From an uncultured Clostridia bacterium (GTDB taxonomy: Bacteria; Bacillota; Clostridia; Christensenellales; UBA1242), in assembly GCA_934754355.1 (NCBI GenBank), contig CAKVID010000002.1, positions 1-64,000 of the forward strand: a stretch of DNA of 64,000 nucleotides, given 5' to 3'. Below, piece after piece: positions 52,591 through 62,297 of the stretch; position 1 is the stretch's first letter, and every line of letters starts with the position of its first letter. Under the pieces are notes generated by a model that saw only the letters and a list, made by a program, of their open reading frames with translations, was not told where the DNA came from and ran no database searches. Position numbers and translations under genes: made by a program.

Positions 52591-53214
52591 TTATTTAGAG
52601 TACAACTCTACAATCAAATGTTCACGAATGTTAAGATCAATATCATCTCTTTGAGGCATTGCATTAATTTTTCCAGTAAGTTTCTCAGTGTTAAATTCTA
52701 ACCACTTAGGCATAACAACTTTAACATCTTTCAAATCTTTGAACATTGGAAGTTCTTTCTTACCATCTTTGATAGCGATAATATCATCAACTTTTACTAA
52801 GTAAGATGGAATATTAACTGTTTTGCCATTAACTGTAATATGACCATGATTAACAATTTGTCTGCTTTCTTTTCTAGAAGCTCCAATACCCATTCTATAT
52901 ATAACATTGTCTAGTCTTCTTTCTAGTAAAGATAACATATTTTCACCGACAATACCTGTTCTTTGGTTATTAGCCATATCATAATATGCTCTAAATTGTT
53001 TTTCAAGCAAGCCATATGCTTTTTTAACTTTTTGTTTTTCTCTTAATTGTAGACTATATTCAGTAGCCTTCTTTCTGCTAGCACCGTGTACGCCTGGTAC
53101 ATTAGGTCTTCTTTCCATAGCACATTTTTTAGAAGTACATCTTTCGCCTTTAAGGAATAATTTACAACCCTCTCTGCGACAAATTCTACAATCTGGACCT
53201 GTATATTTTGCCAT
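52591..53214 (-). CDS. rpsD: 30S ribosomal protein S4, zinc-binding form
   Basis: 207 residues. The N-terminus has C9, C12, C26 and C31 able to bind zinc, and an S4 RNA-binding domain lies at about 97-157 (RRLDNVIYRMG, VNHGHITVNGK). S4 starts 30S assembly and in many bacteria represses the alpha operon. Position between rpsK and rpoA is standard. Confidence 0.98.
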   Translation of the reverse strand: MAKYTGPDCRICRREGCKLFLKGERCTSKKCAMERRPNVPGVHGASRKKATEYSLQLREKQKVKKAYGLLEKQFRAYYDMANNQRTGIVGENMLSLLERRLDNVIYRMGIGASRKESRQIVNHGHITVNGKTVNIPSYLVKVDDIIAIKDGKKELPMFKDLKDVKVVMPKWLEFNTEKLTGKINAMPQRDDIDLNIREHLIVELYSK

Positions 53215-53233
53215 TCTAAATTTTCTCCTTTAA

Positions 53234-53629
53234 TTATATTCTTCTGCGTTTTGGTGGACGACAACCATTGTGAGGTATAGGTGAAACATCTTTAATCATA
53301 GTGATGTCTAGGCCTACTGTTTGCAATGCTCTGATAGCAGTTTCTCTACCATTGCCTGGACCTTTAACATATACTTCAACAGATTTAATACCTTGTTCTT
53401 TTGCACTTTTAGCAGCGATTTCAGCGGCTTGTTGTGCAGCATAAGGAGTGCTTTTTCTAGCGCCACTAAGTCCTAAACTACCAGCACTACTCCAAGAAAC
53501 TGCGTTACCAGCATTATCTGTAATGGTGATAATAGTGTTATTGAAAGAAGCGTGTATGTATGCAGCACCTTTATCTAAATTTTTAGTTACTTTTTTCTTT
53601 TTTGTAACTTTGCTCTTTGTAACAGCCAT
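53234..53629 (-). CDS. rpsK: 30S ribosomal protein S11
   Basis: 131 residues. [16 protein letters not shown] near 22-37, [15 protein letters not shown] stretch ([11 protein letters not shown]) and the C-terminal [12 protein letters not shown]. It lies on the platform of the 30S subunit and lines the mRNA exit. AGGAGA precedes the start. Confidence 0.98.
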   Translation of the reverse strand: MAVTKSKVTKKKKVTKNLDKGAAYIHASFNNTIITITDNAGNAVSWSSAGSLGLSGARKSTPYAAQQAAEIAAKSAKEQGIKSVEVYVKGPGNGRETAIRALQTVGLDITMIKDVSPIPHNGCRPPKRRRI

Positions 53630-53652
53630 TTATTTTCTCCTTAAAATATTAA

Positions 53653-54033
53653 TTATTTCGCTTTCTCTTTCTTAGACTTAGAAACCGTTTTCTTAGGACC
53701 TTTTCTAGTTCTAGCATTTTGTTTTGTATTTTGACCACGAACTGGTAATCCTTTTCTGTGGCGGATTCCACGATAACAACCGATTTCTTGTAGTCTTTTG
53801 ATATTTAATGAAACTTCTCTTTGAAGGTCGCCTTCAACAACACAATTCTTCTCGATGTATGATCTAATTTTACCTACTTCTTCTTCGGTCAAATCTTTAA
53901 CACGAGTATCTGGATTTACTTTAGTTTCCTTCAAAATTTCATTAGCAGTTTGTCTACCAATTCCGTAGATATAAGTTAAACCTATCTCTACTCTTTTGTC
54001 ATTTGGTAAATCAATTCCAGCAATACGAGCCAT
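53653..54033 (-). CDS. rpsM: 30S ribosomal protein S13
   Basis: 126 residues. Starts [19 protein letters not shown] and ends with the basic [15 protein letters not shown] tail. It contacts 16S rRNA in the head and bridges to the 50S subunit. GGAGG precedes the ATG. The 324-base gap upstream of this gene, full of hairpins, is unlike every other gap in the operon. Confidence 0.98.
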   Translation of the reverse strand: MARIAGIDLPNDKRVEIGLTYIYGIGRQTANEILKETKVNPDTRVKDLTEEEVGKIRSYIEKNCVVEGDLQREVSLNIKRLQEIGCYRGIRHRKGLPVRGQNTKQNARTRKGPKKTVSKSKKEKAK

Positions 54034-54070
54034 TTTTTTCCTCCATAAATTAATTTAATTTGTTTCAAAT

Positions 54071-54347
54071 TTCAAGTTAAATAAATTGAATTGATATTAA
54101 TTATCAATAATTATCCAATTATTATTGGATAGTATCCAAAGAATTTCTTTGGATTATCTAAAGTTAAACTTTAGAATTATTAGGAAAAATCCTAATGTAA
54201 CAAATAAAGATAAATTTATTTGTCATATCCATTTCTGGAAAATATATATAAACGCAAAGTAAGAATTTGCCGCGACTTACTTGCAATTATTTTCAAAGTC
54301 AGTACTCAAAAATATGAGTGTAAAATAGATTACATTAGACTTTCTAT
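54071..54347 (-). repeat. Chain of short inverted repeats between rpmJ and rpsM
   Basis: Clear hairpins in order: TTGATA/TATCAA (54091-54107), ATCCAAT/ATTGGAT (54113-54130), ATCCAAAGA/TCTTTGGAT (54134-54154), TCTAAAGT/ACTTTAGA (54157-54175), ATTAGGA/TCCTAAT (54179-54196), ACAAATAAA/TTTATTTGT (54200-54223), GCAAAGTAAG/CTTACTTGC (54254-54284, one bulge) and ACTCA/TGAGT (54304-54319). Loops are 3-7 bases for most, and gaps between the stems near 54113-54223 are only 2-4 bases. The transcript of the alpha operon would carry this chain as the rpsM leader. Confidence 0.85.
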
Positions 54348-54357
54348 ATAACAAAGA

Positions 54358-54474
54358 TTAACCTTGTCTTTGTTTGTGTTTAGGATATTTTGAACAAATA
54401 ACCATAACTGTGCCATTTCTCTTAATTACTTTGCAACTGTCACACATTTTCTTTACTGATGGTCTTACTTTCAT
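54358..54474 (-). CDS. rpmJ: 50S ribosomal protein L36
   Basis: 38 residues. Begins [15 protein letters not shown] and ends KHKQRQG. Zinc ligands C11, C14, C27 and H33 are present (the zinc form). Located 12 bases after infA as in other Firmicutes; AGGAG precedes the ATG. Confidence 0.98.
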   Translation of the reverse strand: MKVRPSVKKMCDSCKVIKRNGTVMVICSKYPKHKQRQG

Positions 54475-54486
54475 AACTTTACTCTC

Positions 54487-54714
54487 CTAATTTTTGTTTT
54501 TTAATCGCCATATTATGCGACCTTTTGTTAAGTCATAGAGCGACATTTCAACTTTTACTTGGTCACCTACTAATATTCTTATATTATTTAAGTGTAATTT
54601 ACCAGATAAGTATGCAGTAATTATAAAGCCATTAGATAATTGAACTTTAAAATTTGCATTTCTTAAAACTTCGACTACGACACCTTCTGTTTCTACAACA
54701 TCTGTCTTTGACAC
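54487..54714 (-). CDS. infA: Translation initiation factor IF-1
   Basis: 75 residues from GTG at 54714. The S1/OB fold is complete: [34 protein letters not shown] and SPYDLTRGRI-like [13 protein letters not shown]. The frame extends to 54738, but AGGAGG lies 10 bases before the GTG and the family starts here; a TTG four bases after AGGAGG is a second option. It assists start-codon selection at the ribosomal A site. Confidence 0.95.
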   Translation of the reverse strand: MSKTDVVETEGVVVEVLRNANFKVQLSNGFIITAYLSGKLHLNNIRILVGDQVKVEMSLYDLTKGRIIWRLKNKN

Positions 54715-54728
54715 AAACAACAAGCCTC

Positions 54729-54992
54729 CTATTTGCAATCGCTAGATTTAATGTAATCTTTTAAGTATTTTATAACATCACAATTTGCTACACTATCTAC
54801 ATCAATTTCCGATGTTTTGTTTAGTAATTTCAGATGCTTAAAATTTTTTTTCTTTGGACATTCAATTGGTCTAGAATTTCCATTAATTAAATATGCAAAT
54901 TTATTATCCGCACTCTTAATTATGTAAATTTCGTTTTTGTCTCTACCATATGTAGATTTAACCACTGCACCCTTACAAAAATATTCTACCAT
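54729..54992 (-). CDS. KOW-domain RNA-binding protein (L14e-like)
   Basis: 87 residues. The N-terminal half ([18 protein letters not shown], then [21 protein letters not shown]) matches the small KOW/L14e-like proteins that sit between map and infA in many Clostridia. Probably binds RNA or the ribosome; no direct role is known to me. The C-terminal 30 residues are variable. It follows map by 7 bases. Confidence 0.85.
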   Translation of the reverse strand: MVEYFCKGAVVKSTYGRDKNEIYIIKSADNKFAYLINGNSRPIECPKKKNFKHLKLLNKTSEIDVDSVANCDVIKYLKDYIKSSDCK

Positions 54993-54999
54993 AAAACTC

Positions 55000-55746
55000 C
55001 TACAATGTTAATATCTCTACGCCATTTTCTGTAATAAGTACTGTATTTTCATAATGTGCTGATGGCAAGCCATCTCTTGTTTTGCATGTCCAACCGTCAG
55101 ACATAAACACAACATTCTTGTCACCCATATTAACCATAGGCTCAATAGCAATAACGCTGTTTGCATTTAGTCTAGGACCACTACCTGCTTTTCCATAGTT
55201 AGGAACCATTGGATCTTCATGAAGTTGTTTGCCTACTCCATGTCCTACAAGTTCTCTTACTATTGAATAACCATTTTTTTCTACAAAAGTCTGTATTCTA
55301 TGAGATATATCACCTACGAATGCACCACTTTTCAAATCTTTTATACCTTCAAAGAAGCTTTGTTCTGTAATTTTAATTAATCGTTTAACTTTTGCATCAA
55401 TCTTCCCTACTGGGAAAGTTCTAGCAGCATCGCCATGGTAACCTTTATATTTAGCACCACAATCAATGCTAATAATATCTCCTTCTTTCAAGACGATATT
55501 ATTACTTGGAATTCCATGTACTATTGTATCGTTAACCGAAGCACATATACTACCAGGAAAACCGCAATAGTTCTTAAAGGAAGGCGTAGCACCTTGAGAT
55601 TTGATATAATCAAATGCAATCTTATCTAATTCTTTGGTACTAATGCCTACCCTTATACTATCTTTTACAACTTTAAGTGTATCTCTAGTAATCCTTCCTG
55701 CTTCTCGCATTAATTCGATTTCTTCTTGAGATTTTATCTTAATCAT
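55000..55746 (-). CDS. map: Methionine aminopeptidase type I
   Basis: 248 residues. Metal ligands appear in SIDCGAKYKGYHGDAARTF (D's near 93 and 104), GHGVGKQLHEDP (H near 168), AIEPMVN and the C-terminal HYENTVLI. Removes the initiator methionine from nascent proteins. Overlaps the adk stop by 8 bases, so translation is coupled. Confidence 0.97.
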   Translation of the reverse strand: MIKIKSQEEIELMREAGRITRDTLKVVKDSIRVGISTKELDKIAFDYIKSQGATPSFKNYCGFPGSICASVNDTIVHGIPSNNIVLKEGDIISIDCGAKYKGYHGDAARTFPVGKIDAKVKRLIKITEQSFFEGIKDLKSGAFVGDISHRIQTFVEKNGYSIVRELVGHGVGKQLHEDPMVPNYGKAGSGPRLNANSVIAIEPMVNMGDKNVVFMSDGWTCKTRDGLPSAHYENTVLITENGVEILTL

Positions 55747-56368
55747 TGTTAACCTCGTTTAGAACTGATTTAACTAGAGCAAATGTATCATCTACATTGT
55801 CGGTTGCATCAATTTTACTAAACACGCCTTTATTTTTATAATAATTTATAACATCTTGTGATACCGCTTGTTTGGCAAGTCTTACTTTGATAACTTCTGG
55901 TTTATCATCGTCTCTTACATACACATCGCCACCACACTTCTCGCATTTGTCATCTACCAACCAACTAAGTGATGTTGGCTGACTGCATTTGCTACACATT
56001 CTACGGCTAGATAATCTTTCAATTATCTTCTCTTCGCTCAAATCAATCATAAGGGCCAAATCTATATCTGTAATAGTACTCAAAAATTCTGCCTGAGCCA
56101 AATTTCTTGGGTATCCATCAAGGATAAATCCGTTCTTACAATCATCAGATTTAAGTCTATCTTCAACCAATTTATTGGTTAATTCTTCTGGTACAAGTTC
56201 GCCTTTATCAATATAAGACTTAGCAATCTTGCCTAATTCAGTTTCGTTTTTAATATTTTCTCTAAATATTTCACCTGTTGAGATATGAGGCAAATTGTAT
56301 TCACGGCTAATAATGCCTGCTTGAGTACCTTTGCCACTTCCAACTGGTCCGAGTAAAACTAATTTCAT
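55739..56368 (-). CDS. adk: Adenylate kinase, zinc-lid form
   Basis: 209 residues. P-loop GPVGSGKGT (7-15), STGEIFRENI and DGYPRNLAQA, and a LID domain with C125, C128, C142 and C145 for structural zinc, as in Gram-positive bacteria. Interconverts ATP, ADP and AMP. The secY-adk-map order is standard. Confidence 0.98.
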   Translation of the reverse strand: MKLVLLGPVGSGKGTQAGIISREYNLPHISTGEIFRENIKNETELGKIAKSYIDKGELVPEELTNKLVEDRLKSDDCKNGFILDGYPRNLAQAEFLSTITDIDLALMIDLSEEKIIERLSSRRMCSKCSQPTSLSWLVDDKCEKCGGDVYVRDDDKPEVIKVRLAKQAVSQDVINYYKNKGVFSKIDATDNVDDTFALVKSVLNEVNND

Positions 56369-56389
56369 TTATTTCCCTCTTTTCATTCT

Positions 56390-57694
56390 TTATTTCAAAA
56401 AGCCTTTATAACTCTTCATAAGCATTTGTGCTTCCAAAGATTTATCAAACTCAATTGCTACAGAAACTACGATAAGTAGTCCAGTTGCACTAAATGCACC
56501 TACAAGTGTTCCGCCAATAGATTTGAAAATCAAACTAGGAATAATGGCGATAACAGATAAGAATAATGCACCAAACAATGTAACTCTATTAGATATTTTC
56601 TTCAAATATTCTGCAGTTGGTTTGCCCGGACGGATACCCGGAATAAAACCACCGTTTTGTTGAATATTTTTGGAAATATCTTCTGGATTAAATGTAACTT
56701 GAGCCCAGAAATATGCAAAGAATGTAATTAGTAAGCCTACAAGAATAATGTAAACCCAACTTCCAGCACCCAACCATTTACTATACCATAGGTAGAATTT
56801 ATTGGTAGAAACATCTACGAATATGCTAAGTATTAATTGTGGGAATGAAAGTAAAGACATAGCAAATATAATTGGCATAACGCCAGTTGCATTTACTCTA
56901 ATTGGAATAAATGTACTTTGTCCACCATACATTTTTCTGCCTTTGATTTGTTTTGCATATTGAACAGGAACTTTTCTTTCAGAGCCATCAATCCAAACAA
57001 TAAATCCAAATATCAAAATCAATGCTAGAATGAAAAGTAGCAATTCGGTCAAACTACCCATATCTCCATTGAATATATTTGTGAAATTAGTTAGAAGTGA
57101 TGTACCTGCAGTCGATAAAATACCTACAAAGATAAGTATTGATTGACCATTTGAAATACCTATTTCTGTAATCTTTTCACCAAGCCAATAAGTAAACATA
57201 GAACCTGCAATCAAAACTAGAGTAACAACAATACCTACAACCCATGTTGGAAGTATAAATCCAGCACCTAGAGTTGATTCTTTCAAAACACCTTCAAAAC
57301 TAATAACTATTGCTACCGCTTGAGCAATGGCAAGAACCAATGCGGCTATCTTAGTATAACCCGCAATTTTCTTCCTACCTTCATCGCCCATTTTGGAAAG
57401 TCTTTCCAAACTAGGAATTGCGATAGTTAAAAGTTGGATAATAATTGATGCACTAATATATGGTGCAATACCAAGTGCCAAAAGTGAACCATTAGCCAAT
57501 GCGCCACCACTAACAGAACTAAGTAATCCTAGGAAACCTTCATCTCCAGATACTTGATTTGCAAATGCTGATGCATCAACACCTGGTACAGGTATCCAGC
57601 AACCTAGCCTATAAATAAGAACCAAAAGAATGGTAAGTAAAATCTTATTTCTTATTTCTTTTACCTTAAAAGCATTGATAAAATTTTTAAACAT
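56390..57694 (-). CDS. secY: Preprotein translocase channel SecY
   Basis: 434 residues, ten membrane helices. N-terminal plug/first helices with GCWIPVPGVD, the GxxPYI pattern GIAPYISASIIIQLL, and the C-terminal GGFIPGIRPGKPTAEYL loop (near 345-361). It forms the Sec channel with SecE and SecG, which are outside this window. The start overlaps the rplO stop by one base. Confidence 0.98.
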   Translation of the reverse strand: MFKNFINAFKVKEIRNKILLTILLVLIYRLGCWIPVPGVDASAFANQVSGDEGFLGLLSSVSGGALANGSLLALGIAPYISASIIIQLLTIAIPSLERLSKMGDEGRKKIAGYTKIAALVLAIAQAVAIVISFEGVLKESTLGAGFILPTWVVGIVVTLVLIAGSMFTYWLGEKITEIGISNGQSILIFVGILSTAGTSLLTNFTNIFNGDMGSLTELLLFILALILIFGFIVWIDGSERKVPVQYAKQIKGRKMYGGQSTFIPIRVNATGVMPIIFAMSLLSFPQLILSIFVDVSTNKFYLWYSKWLGAGSWVYIILVGLLITFFAYFWAQVTFNPEDISKNIQQNGGFIPGIRPGKPTAEYLKKISNRVTLFGALFLSVIAIIPSLIFKSIGGTLVGAFSATGLLIVVSVAIEFDKSLEAQMLMKSYKGFLK

Positions 57695-58140
57695 TATAAT
57701 ACCTCGGCTTTTCCACCAACCTCATTGATTTTTTGTATAGCAGTTTCAGAAAATTTAGCAGCCTTAACTGTAAGTTTCTTCTCTAATTTTCCATTACCTA
57801 ATACTTTTAATCCATAAGGGGCAACTTTACTAATAATATTCTTTTCTTTTAGTAATTCAACTGTTACAACAGTATTGTCGTCAAAGTTATTCAAATCTTC
57901 AACATTGATAACATTGTATACTTTGTCAAAGTTTTTGTTGTTGAAGCCTCTTCTTGGTAATTTTCTAATAAGTGGCATTTGACCGCCTTCAAATCCTGGA
58001 CGAACACCACCGCCACTACGAGAGTTTTGACCTTTTGTACCCTTGCCACTAGTTTTGCCTAGTCCAGAGCCTAAACCTCTACCTAATCTTTTTGCTTTTG
58101 GAGTAGAATTAGGTGCAGGTGTTAATTGATGTAATTTCAT
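57694..58140 (-). CDS. rplO: 50S ribosomal protein L15
   Basis: 148 residues. The N-terminal glycine-rich [17 protein letters not shown] and [17 protein letters not shown] (first 55 residues) are typical, as is the C-terminal [12 protein letters not shown] stretch. It binds 23S rRNA during late 50S assembly. 11 bases after rpmD. Confidence 0.98.
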   Translation of the reverse strand: MKLHQLTPAPNSTPKAKRLGRGLGSGLGKTSGKGTKGQNSRSGGGVRPGFEGGQMPLIRKLPRRGFNNKNFDKVYNVINVEDLNNFDDNTVVTVELLKEKNIISKVAPYGLKVLGNGKLEKKLTVKAAKFSETAIQKINEVGGKAEVL

Positions 58141-58151
58141 AGTCTCCCTCC

Positions 58152-58382
58152 TTAGATTTCCTCTACACGAACAAGGTGTTTGATTTTGAAAATCATACCT
58201 CTTACAGCACTATTGTCTGGAAGTTCGTTAGATGAATTTAATTTTTTTAGTCCTAGAGCAACTACTGTTTGTCTTTGGTCTTTGCAATATCCAATTGGAC
58301 TTTTAACCAAGGTTACTCTAAGCATTTTTTCTTTTTTTGCAACTTTTGCAGGAGTTGCATTAGTTTTTTTAGTTTCTGCCAT
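58152..58382 (-). CDS. rpmD: 50S ribosomal protein L30, N-terminally extended
   Basis: 76 residues; the L30 core ([18 protein letters not shown] to the end) is the usual 58-60. A 19-residue Lys/Ala/Thr-rich extension precedes it. AAGAGGTG is correctly spaced from the upstream ATG, supporting the long form; an internal ATG at the core has no ribosome binding site. Confidence 0.95.
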   Translation of the reverse strand: MAETKKTNATPAKVAKKEKMLRVTLVKSPIGYCKDQRQTVVALGLKKLNSSNELPDNSAVRGMIFKIKHLVRVEEI

Positions 58383-58392
58383 AATACACCTC

Positions 58393-58950
58393 TTACAAAA
58401 TTTCCTCTACAGTTTTTCCACGAAGACTTGCAATTTCTTCTTTGCTTCTTAATTGCATAAGAGCATCAATAGTTGCTTTTACGCAGTTAGTTTTGCTTCT
58501 AGAACCATAAGTTTTAGCAGTAATATCTTTGATACCACATAGTTCAACAACTGGTCTAACAGAACCACCAGCGATAACACCGGTACCTTCTTTAGAAGGA
58601 AGCAATTTAACAATTGATGTACCAAATTTACCAATAACTTCGTGAGGAATAGTAGTTCCTTCCAATGGAATACTAATCATATGCTTCTTTGCACTCATAG
58701 TTGCTTTATCAATTGCGTTAGGAACTTCAGCGGCTTTACCAGTACCAATACCTACCTTGCCTGCTTTATCTCCTGCAACTACTAATGCAGCAAATCTCAT
58801 ATTTCTACCACCTTTAACAACTTTGGTGATACGATTAACATCTACAAGTTTGCTAGCGATAGGATCAATCTCTTTTACAAAAGATTTCTTATCGTTGTGA
58901 TTTCTATTGCCACCTTTTCTCTCAAATGGCTTTTTTTCAGTATTTTGCAT
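58393..58950 (-). CDS. rpsE: 30S ribosomal protein S5
   Basis: 185 residues. A charged N-terminal extension of about 25 residues, then the S5 double-stranded RNA-binding fold with [18 protein letters not shown] and [14 protein letters not shown], and [16 protein letters not shown]. It helps decoding accuracy. Starts 11 bases after rplR. Confidence 0.98.
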   Translation of the reverse strand: MQNTEKKPFERKGGNRNHNDKKSFVKEIDPIASKLVDVNRITKVVKGGRNMRFAALVVAGDKAGKVGIGTGKAAEVPNAIDKATMSAKKHMISIPLEGTTIPHEVIGKFGTSIVKLLPSKEGTGVIAGGSVRPVVELCGIKDITAKTYGSRSKTNCVKATIDALMQLRSKEEIASLRGKTVEEIL

Positions 58951-58961
58951 ATAAACACCTC

Positions 58962-59330
58962 TTAAAACTCAAGACCAGCATCTCTAGCACCATCAGCCAA
59001 TGCTTTAACTCTGCCAGTGTACTGGTATCCAGCCCTATCAAATACAACTTGTTTGATACCTTTTGCCATAGCATTTTTTGCAACTGATTGTCCAACAATG
59101 AACGCTGCTTCCTGTTTAGTTTTTCCTTCAATTGATTTAACAATGGCTTTGTCCATTGTTGATGATTGAGCAAGAGTAATACCCTTTGTATCGTCAATTA
59201 CTTGAGCGTAGATATTATTCAAACTTCTAAATACATTAAGTCTTGGTCTTTCAGTAGTGCCTGAAATTTTTGCTCTAACACGTTCAGCACGTATTTTTCT
59301 ATCTTCATTTTTATTAATCTTCTTAATCAT
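58962..59330 (-). CDS. rplR: 50S ribosomal protein L18
   Basis: 122 residues. [23 protein letters not shown] near the N-terminus, and [26 protein letters not shown] at the C-terminus (each part under the usual pattern). Binds 5S rRNA in the central protuberance. Confidence 0.98.
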   Translation of the reverse strand: MIKKINKNEDRKIRAERVRAKISGTTERPRLNVFRSLNNIYAQVIDDTKGITLAQSSTMDKAIVKSIEGKTKQEAAFIVGQSVAKNAMAKGIKQVVFDRAGYQYTGRVKALADGARDAGLEF

Positions 59331-59340
59331 ATCCTAACCT

Positions 59341-59877
59341 CTACTTCTTACCACTCTTAACTTCTTTACGAACAACTACTTCATCAGTATAACTAATTCC
59401 GTAAGCATGGTATGGTTCTACTGGTTTAATACTTCTAACTCTTGCAGCAAATTGACCAACTAATTCTTTGTCAATACCCTTAACTGTAATAACAGTTTTG
59501 TCACAAGAAAGTTCAATTCCAGGGATTGCTTTTAATAGTACTGGGTGAGAAAATCCAATATTCAATACTAAATCTTGTCCTTGTTGATTGATTTTGAAAC
59601 CAACACCGTTAACATTTAATGATTTTTCGAAACCTTTGCTAACACCTTCTACCATATTAGCAATAAGTTGTCTATATAATCCATGATAAGCATTGCATTG
59701 AGGATCTGAATTGTTGTTAATCAAATTAACTTCGTTGTTCTCAACTTTTACTATAATTTTTGGATTTATTTCTCTAGAAAGAGTACCTTTAGGTCCAGTA
59801 ACTGTAACAACCTTACCATTAACATTTACTGTAACGCCTTGAGGCAATACAATAGGTTTTTTACCAATTCTACTCAT
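59341..59877 (-). CDS. rplF: 50S ribosomal protein L6
   Basis: 178 residues. MSRIGKKPIVLPQGV at the start, and the C-terminal PEPYKGKGI-type loop appears as VEPYHAYGISYTDE, slightly different from the common GKGIRY form. Two L6 folds bind 23S rRNA near the GTPase center. Twelve bases downstream of rpsH. Confidence 0.98.
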   Translation of the reverse strand: MSRIGKKPIVLPQGVTVNVNGKVVTVTGPKGTLSREINPKIIVKVENNEVNLINNNSDPQCNAYHGLYRQLIANMVEGVSKGFEKSLNVNGVGFKINQQGQDLVLNIGFSHPVLLKAIPGIELSCDKTVITVKGIDKELVGQFAARVRSIKPVEPYHAYGISYTDEVVVRKEVKSGKK

Positions 59878-59889
59878 AAGTCTTACCTC

Positions 59890-60273
59890 CTACCATACAT
59901 AAGCAAGCACTTCACCGCCAACACCTAGTTTACGTGCTTCCCTATCAGTAATAATTCCTTTGTTAGTAGAAACGATAGCAATACCCAAGCCATTAATAAC
60001 CTTAGGTAAGTCTTCTACACTTGCGTAAATTCTTAGACCTGGTTTAGAAATTCTTTTTAAACCTTGAATAACTTTGTTATCTTTGAATTCGATAACGATA
60101 TTTGCTTTAATGCCTTCGCCTTCTACTTTGTAATCTGCAATGTAGCCTTCATTTTTAAGAAGTTCAGCAATAGCTAATTTTGTTTTTGATACAGGAACAG
60201 AAACATTTGTGTGTTTAGCATTCAATGCGTTTCTCATTCTTGTAAGCATATCTGCGATTGGATCTATAGTCAT
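59890..60273 (-). CDS. rpsH: 30S ribosomal protein S8
   Basis: 127 residues, slightly shorter than usual. [16 protein letters not shown] at the start, and the C-terminal [20 protein letters not shown] (end of the protein) are diagnostic. S8 binds helix 21 of 16S rRNA and in some bacteria represses the spc operon. Confidence 0.98.
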   Translation of the reverse strand: MTIDPIADMLTRMRNALNAKHTNVSVPVSKTKLAIAELLKNEGYIADYKVEGEGIKANIVIEFKDNKVIQGLKRISKPGLRIYASVEDLPKVINGLGIAIVSTNKGIITDREARKLGVGGEVLAYVW

Positions 60274-60288
60274 AAATATTTCCTCCTT

Positions 60289-60474
60289 TTACCAACTTGC
60301 TTTCTTTACACCAGGAATTTCGCCTTTGTATGCTAGTTCCCTGAAACATATTCTGCAAATACCATACTTTCTTAGTACAGAATGTGGACGACCACAAATT
60401 TTGCAACGAGTATATTCACGTGTAGAGAATTTTTGTACTTTTTGTTGTTTATTTAATAATGCTTTTCTTGCCAT
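60289..60474 (-). CDS. rpsN: 30S ribosomal protein S14 type Z
   Basis: 61 residues, the short zinc-binding form. C24-x2-C27 and C40-x2-C43 bind zinc; ends [11 protein letters not shown]. Located between rplE and rpsH as usual. Confidence 0.98.
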   Translation of the reverse strand: MARKALLNKQQKVQKFSTREYTRCKICGRPHSVLRKYGICRICFRELAYKGEIPGVKKASW

Positions 60475-60493
60475 AATTTTCTTCCTTTACCTC

Positions 60494-61045
60494 CTACTTT
60501 TTGAAAGGCATACCTAGTTTAGTCAAAACTAGTTTTGCGTCCTCATCAGATTTAGCAGAAGTAACAATAACAATGTCTAAGCCACGAATTTTATCAATTT
60601 TTTCATAACTAATTTCTGGGAATACTAGTTGTTCTGTAAGTCCCATAGCGTAGTTACCTTTACCATCAAAAGATTTCTTGGATACGCCTTGGAAGTCTCT
60701 TAATCTTGGAAGAGCAATAGAAATTAATTTGTCTAAGAATTCATACATATGCTCGCCTCTAAGAGTAACCTTAGCACCAATTTTCATACCTTGTCTAATT
60801 TTGAAGTTAGCAATTGATTTTTTTGCTGTGGTTGTTACAGGTTTTTGACCTGTGATTGTTGCTAATTCGTCAACAGCCTTGTTAAATGCTTGTGAATTAT
60901 CTTTAACATCGCCAAGACCACGACTAACTATAATTTTCTCAAGTTTTGGACATTGGTTAATATTCTTATAACCTTTTTCCTTCATCATAGCAGGAACTAC
61001 AACATCATTGTAATATACATGTAATCTATTCAATTCTTTTGCCAT
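60494..61045 (-). CDS. rplE: 50S ribosomal protein L5
   Basis: 183 residues. [37 protein letters not shown] and [16 protein letters not shown] [12 protein letters not shown] are visible, ending in the typical [17 protein letters not shown] region. Binds 5S rRNA and P-site tRNA. Confidence 0.98.
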   Translation of the reverse strand: MAKELNRLHVYYNDVVVPAMMKEKGYKNINQCPKLEKIIVSRGLGDVKDNSQAFNKAVDELATITGQKPVTTTAKKSIANFKIRQGMKIGAKVTLRGEHMYEFLDKLISIALPRLRDFQGVSKKSFDGKGNYAMGLTEQLVFPEISYEKIDKIRGLDIVIVTSAKSDEDAKLVLTKLGMPFKK

Positions 61046-61055
61046 AATTTACCTC

Positions 61056-61619
61056 CTATTTACTCTCTACTTTCTTAGTAGTAGATTTAGTTGTTGTTTT
61101 CTTTGTAGCAGGTTTATCAGTTGTAGATTTTGTAGTAGTCTTAGTCTCATTAGACTTAGTTGAAGTAGATTTCTTAGTTGCAGTCTTAGTAGTCTTCTTC
61201 TCTTCTACAGTTTTCTCAACTTTTGTATCCTTGCTGGTTTCTTTAACTTCTGCTTTCTTAGTAGCAGTTTTGGTAGTTTCTGCCTTAGTTGCTTTCTTAA
61301 CAACTACATCTAGGCTAGCACCACATTTTTTGCATATACGCTCTTTCTTGCCATCTTTGTCATTATGAGCAACTCTAGTTGCTTTTGAACAACTTGGGCA
61401 AACGATTTGAACATTACTAGCATCAATCTTGTTTTCTCTCTTGATGATGCCACCTTTGTCTTGAGCACTTCTTGGTTTCTTGTGTTTAGCAATAATATTT
61501 ACACCTGCTACTACAACGGAGTTGTCTGCAGGCATTGCAACCAACACTTTGCCAGTTTTGCCTTTATCTTTTCCAGCGATAACTAATACTGTGTCGCCTT
61601 TTTTAACATTTAATGCCAT
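61056..61619 (-). CDS. rplX: 50S ribosomal protein L24 with a long Lys/Thr tail
   Basis: 187 residues; normal L24 is about 100-105. Residues 1-107 form the KOW domain (GDTVLVIAGKDKGKTGKV) and a C74-x2-C77, C96-x2-C99 zinc ribbon. Residues 108-187 are a low-complexity tail of K, T, E, S and A with repeated KKxTxTK-like words, probably disordered. L24 is an early assembly protein near the tunnel exit, so the tail would lie at the ribosome surface. The tail is in frame up to the stop, followed 10 bases later by rplE. Confidence 0.95.
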   Translation of the reverse strand: MALNVKKGDTVLVIAGKDKGKTGKVLVAMPADNSVVVAGVNIIAKHKKPRSAQDKGGIIKRENKIDASNVQIVCPSCSKATRVAHNDKDGKKERICKKCGASLDVVVKKATKAETTKTATKKAEVKETSKDTKVEKTVEEKKTTKTATKKSTSTKSNETKTTTKSTTDKPATKKTTTKSTTKKVESK

Positions 61620-61630
61620 ATTTTATCTCC

Positions 61631-61999
61631 TTATAATACTTCAGGTGCAAGTGAAATTATTTTCATAAAGCCCTTATCTCTAAGTTCTCTTGCAATTGGT
61701 CCAAAGATACGAGTACCTTTAGGTAATTTTTGGTTATCAATAATAACTGCAGCATTGTCGTCAAATTTAATATAAGAACCATCTGGTCTAGAAACACCCT
61801 TAGATGTTCTAACGATAACTGCCTTTACAACATCACCTTTTTTAACTGTACCACCAGGAGTAGCAGTTTTAACAGATGCTACTATAATATCCCCGATGTT
61901 ACCACTTCTACGAAATGAGCCACCCAAAATTCTAATACACATAATTCTCTTAGCGCCACTGTTGTCAGCAACTTTTAATATTGTTTGAGGTTGTACCAT
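61631..61999 (-). CDS. rplN: 50S ribosomal protein L14
   Basis: 122 residues, normal length. [18 protein letters not shown] at the start, [20 protein letters not shown] in the middle and [19 protein letters not shown] at the end. Binds 23S rRNA and contacts 16S rRNA. AAGGAGA precedes the ATG. Confidence 0.98.
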   Translation of the reverse strand: MVQPQTILKVADNSGAKRIMCIRILGGSFRRSGNIGDIIVASVKTATPGGTVKKGDVVKAVIVRTSKGVSRPDGSYIKFDDNAAVIIDNQKLPKGTRIFGPIARELRDKGFMKIISLAPEVL

Positions 62000-62010
62000 A
62001 TTTTATCTCC

Positions 62011-62271
62011 TTATTTAGCCCTTTCGACTATTCTCACTAATCTAAAGTATTTATCTTTACTTAGTGGACGAGTTTCCATAATTTCAACTGTATCGCCAAT
62101 CTTTGCTTCATTGTTTTCATCATGGGCTTTAAATTTCTTAGTTGTTTTGTATACTTTGCCGTATAGTGGATGTCTTTTATCAAGTTCTACAGCAACAGTA
62201 ATTGTTTTGTCCATTTTGTCGCTAACTACGACACCGATTCTGGTTCTTCTGTTATTTCTCTCAACTGTCAT
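62011..62271 (-). CDS. rpsQ: 30S ribosomal protein S17
   Basis: 86 residues. [19 protein letters not shown] near the N-terminus and [22 protein letters not shown] near the C-terminus are diagnostic. OB-fold protein needed early in 30S assembly. Confidence 0.98.
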   Translation of the reverse strand: MTVERNNRRTRIGVVVSDKMDKTITVAVELDKRHPLYGKVYKTTKKFKAHDENNEAKIGDTVEIMETRPLSKDKYFRLVRIVERAK

Positions 62272-62297
62272 ATTCTTTTATCCTCCTATACCAGCGC

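Noticed and set aside
54034..54357. A missing gene in the rpmJ-rpsM gap
   Set aside because: All frames are broken by stops and the region is dominated by inverted repeats; nothing is missing from the usual gene order.
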